From Tepidiphilus sp. J10 (GTDB taxonomy: Bacteria > Pseudomonadota > Gammaproteobacteria > Burkholderiales > Thiobacillaceae), in assembly GCA_945897865.1 (NCBI GenBank), contig CAMDHJ010000021.1, positions 1 to 33,056 on the forward strand: a stretch of DNA of 33,056 nt, read 5' to 3'. The notes beneath the pieces were generated by a model that did no database searches, was not told the origin of the DNA, and saw only the letters and a program-made list of their open reading frames with translations. The stretch's first letter is position 1. Each line of letters begins with the position of its first letter. Shown one piece after another: positions 31,717 to 33,056 of this stretch. The translations under genes were made by a program, and so were the position numbers.

Positions 31717-32945
31717 TATCGGACCTCGCGATCACGGGCACGGAAGGCATCGCGCGAGCGGAACAGATCTTCGTTTCGCGTCGGTGTCGTGCTGTCCTGG
31801 CGTTGTGCGGCCTGCTCGACTTGCTGCGGGTTGGTCTGTCCGGTCAAGGCACTTTGAGTCATGTTCATCAGTTTATCCAACGGCAGATAGAGCAGATTGC
31901 CGCCTTGTTTGTCATCCACCATCACCTTGGTGGTATTGGAAAGCACTTGCTGCATGGTGTCCTGATAGAGACGTTCCCGCGTCACTTGCGGGGACTTGGT
32001 GTATTCCACCAGCACCTGCTTGAAGCGTGACGCCTCACCTTCAGACTGCGCAACCACCCGTTCCTTGTAGCCTTGCGCTTCTTCCAGCAAGCGGGAAGCG
32101 ACACCGCGCGCTTTCGGAATCACATCATTGGCGTAGGACTGGCCCTCGTTCTTGAAGCGCTCGCGATCCTGACCGGCTTTCACGGCATCGTCGAATGCGG
32201 CCTGGACCTGTTCCGGCGGTTGCGCGTTCTGCATGTTCAACTTGCTGATCTGGATACCGGTCTTGTAACGGTCAAGAATATCCTGCATGAGTTTGGTGGC
32301 GCGGGAAGCGATGTCGGCACGACCTTCGTACAACACATAATCCATCTTGCTCTTGCCGACGATCTCGCGCATTGCCGTTTCGGCGGCATGTTTCACCGCT
32401 TCATCCGGGTGCCGGTTGGCGAACAGGTAATCTTCCGGATCCTTAAGCAGGTACTGCACGGAGAACTGTAGATCGACGATGTTTTCGTCATCGGTCAGCA
32501 TCAATGCTTCATGCAACACCTTGGATTTCACATTGTTCTTGTAACCGACTTCCACCGTGCGCACCTGCTCGACGTTCACTACCTCGACAGTTTCCACCGG
32601 ATACGGCAAGTGCCAGCGTGGTCCAGGCATTGTGGTTTCGGCAAACTTGCCGAAACGCAATACCACACCGCGTTCACCGGCATCGATGATGTAGAAACCG
32701 GAAGCCAGCCAGACCACGACAGCCAGTCCGATCAGCAGTCCTGCGCCACCCGGAATTTTGAATTCACCCTGAAAACCACCGCCAACACGCGGCGGCTCAT
32801 CACCACCGCCACCACCGGATTTCTTGCCGAAGATTTCATTCAAACGTCGATTGAAATTCTTCCAGAGTTCGTCAAGATCAGGCGGGCCACCTGCGTTCTT
32901 CTTGCCGCCGCCCTGATTACCCCACTGCGGGTCATTCCAGGCCAT
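31716..32945 (-). CDS. hflK: HflK, FtsH protease modulator
   Basis: A 410-residue partner of HflC. A Gly-rich cytoplasmic N-terminus (MAWNDPQWGN, then GGGKKNAGG and KKSGGGGGDE) leads to one membrane helix (~68-87). The SPFH domain follows (IIDAGERGVVLRFGKF, PGPRWHLPYPVETVEVVNVEQ), then a coiled coil and a Gln/Arg-rich tail. ATG 32945 was chosen because the family begins MAWNDPQWG; the open frame above it lies inside the end of hflX. It overlaps hflX by 14 bases. Confidence 0.96.
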   Translation of the reverse strand: MAWNDPQWGNQGGGKKNAGGPPDLDELWKNFNRRLNEIFGKKSGGGGGDEPPRVGGGFQGEFKIPGGAGLLIGLAVVVWLASGFYIIDAGERGVVLRFGKFAETTMPGPRWHLPYPVETVEVVNVEQVRTVEVGYKNNVKSKVLHEALMLTDDENIVDLQFSVQYLLKDPEDYLFANRHPDEAVKHAAETAMREIVGKSKMDYVLYEGRADIASRATKLMQDILDRYKTGIQISKLNMQNAQPPEQVQAAFDDAVKAGQDRERFKNEGQSYANDVIPKARGVASRLLEEAQGYKERVVAQSEGEASRFKQVLVEYTKSPQVTRERLYQDTMQQVLSNTTKVMVDDKQGGNLLYLPLDKLMNMTQSALTGQTNPQQVEQAAQRQDSTTPTRNEDLFRSRDAFRARDREVR

Positions 32946-33056
32946 TCTGATTGGTTTCCACATAGCTTTGAGAAAGTTCGGCATTCTGAGTTGCCAGTAA
33001 TTGGATTTCATGTTGTTGATCACGAGCAAACTCTGTAAGGGCTTCCCGAAGCAACT
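32932..33056 (-). CDS. hflX: HflX GTPase, C-terminal end only
   Basis: The window edge cuts this gene. The visible 40 residues read LLREALTEFARDQQHEIQLL, then ATQNAELSQSYVETNQNGLE, and a TGA inside the first codons of hflK. LLREAL.EFAR matches the last helix of the HflX G domain (usually preceded by GEGLD), and hflX is the gene normally found directly upstream of hflK. Known HflX is a ribosome-splitting GTPase for stalled 70S. Assignment rests on this short tail and on context. Confidence 0.7.
   Translation of the reverse strand, partial: LLREALTEFARDQQHEIQLLATQNAELSQSYVETNQNGLE

Noticed and set aside
30637-31857. A 406-codon plus-strand frame opposite DUF2065 and hflC
   Set aside because: Spans several real minus-strand genes and shows no domain.

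Overview
The window looks like chromosomal DNA of a betaproteobacterium. The evidence is gene content and order: hflX-hflK-hflC-DUF2065-hisZ-purA on the minus strand at the right end, and rsxABCDGE-nth followed by a FIST protein, DUF1841 and a SulP transporter on the plus strand in the middle. Both layouts are typical of Betaproteobacteria (Rhodocyclales/Nitrosomonadales type). I cannot place it to genus from sequence alone. No rRNA, tRNA or CRISPR array was seen.

Layout. 1-2.4 kb: a two-component pair, a NarL/LuxR response regulator cut by the window edge and a 7TMR-DISM histidine kinase. 2.6-4.7 kb: a methyltransferase-like gene whose 3' end runs into a broken HTH gene, an orphan HipB/Y4mF-like antitoxin with a palindromic operator, and a DUF2058 protein. 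4.9-8.1 kb: stress and housekeeping genes (UspA, Hsp20, an MsbA-like ABC exporter) separated by short repeats. 8.1-9.4 kb: a 170-bp palindromic MITE-like element, a VapBC-type module and a REP-like pair. 9.4-15.7 kb: a dual-CDGSH iron-sulfur protein preceded by a near-perfect IscR type-1-like operator, then the complete Rnf/Rsx electron-transfer operon and nth. 15.7-19.7 kb: FIST protein, DUF1841, and a SulP-STAS transporter fused to a complete PduO-type cob(I)alamin adenosyltransferase domain. 19.8-22.1 kb: a small Cys-rich membrane protein, a MoxR ATPase and a Tat-exported dienelactone hydrolase.

22.1-27.7 kb is an accessory block with every gene on the minus strand. It holds mqsRA, a UPF0175/DUF3368 pair, a fragment of a DNA methyltransferase, a TacAT-like module, a large peptide-binding lipoprotein translationally coupled to tacT, and a MazEF-like pair. 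27.8-28.1 kb is repeat-rich spacer. 28.1 kb to the end is the hflX-hflK-hflC-DUF2065-hisZ-purA operon, ending in a probable terminator.

How the parts fit: the Rnf complex, CDGSH protein and endonuclease III are all iron-sulfur proteins, so an IscR-type site in front of them makes sense as iron-sulfur homeostasis control. The most unusual single gene is the SulP-adenosyltransferase fusion. The most unusual neighbourhood is the co-oriented toxin-antitoxin block carrying an orphan transport lipoprotein.
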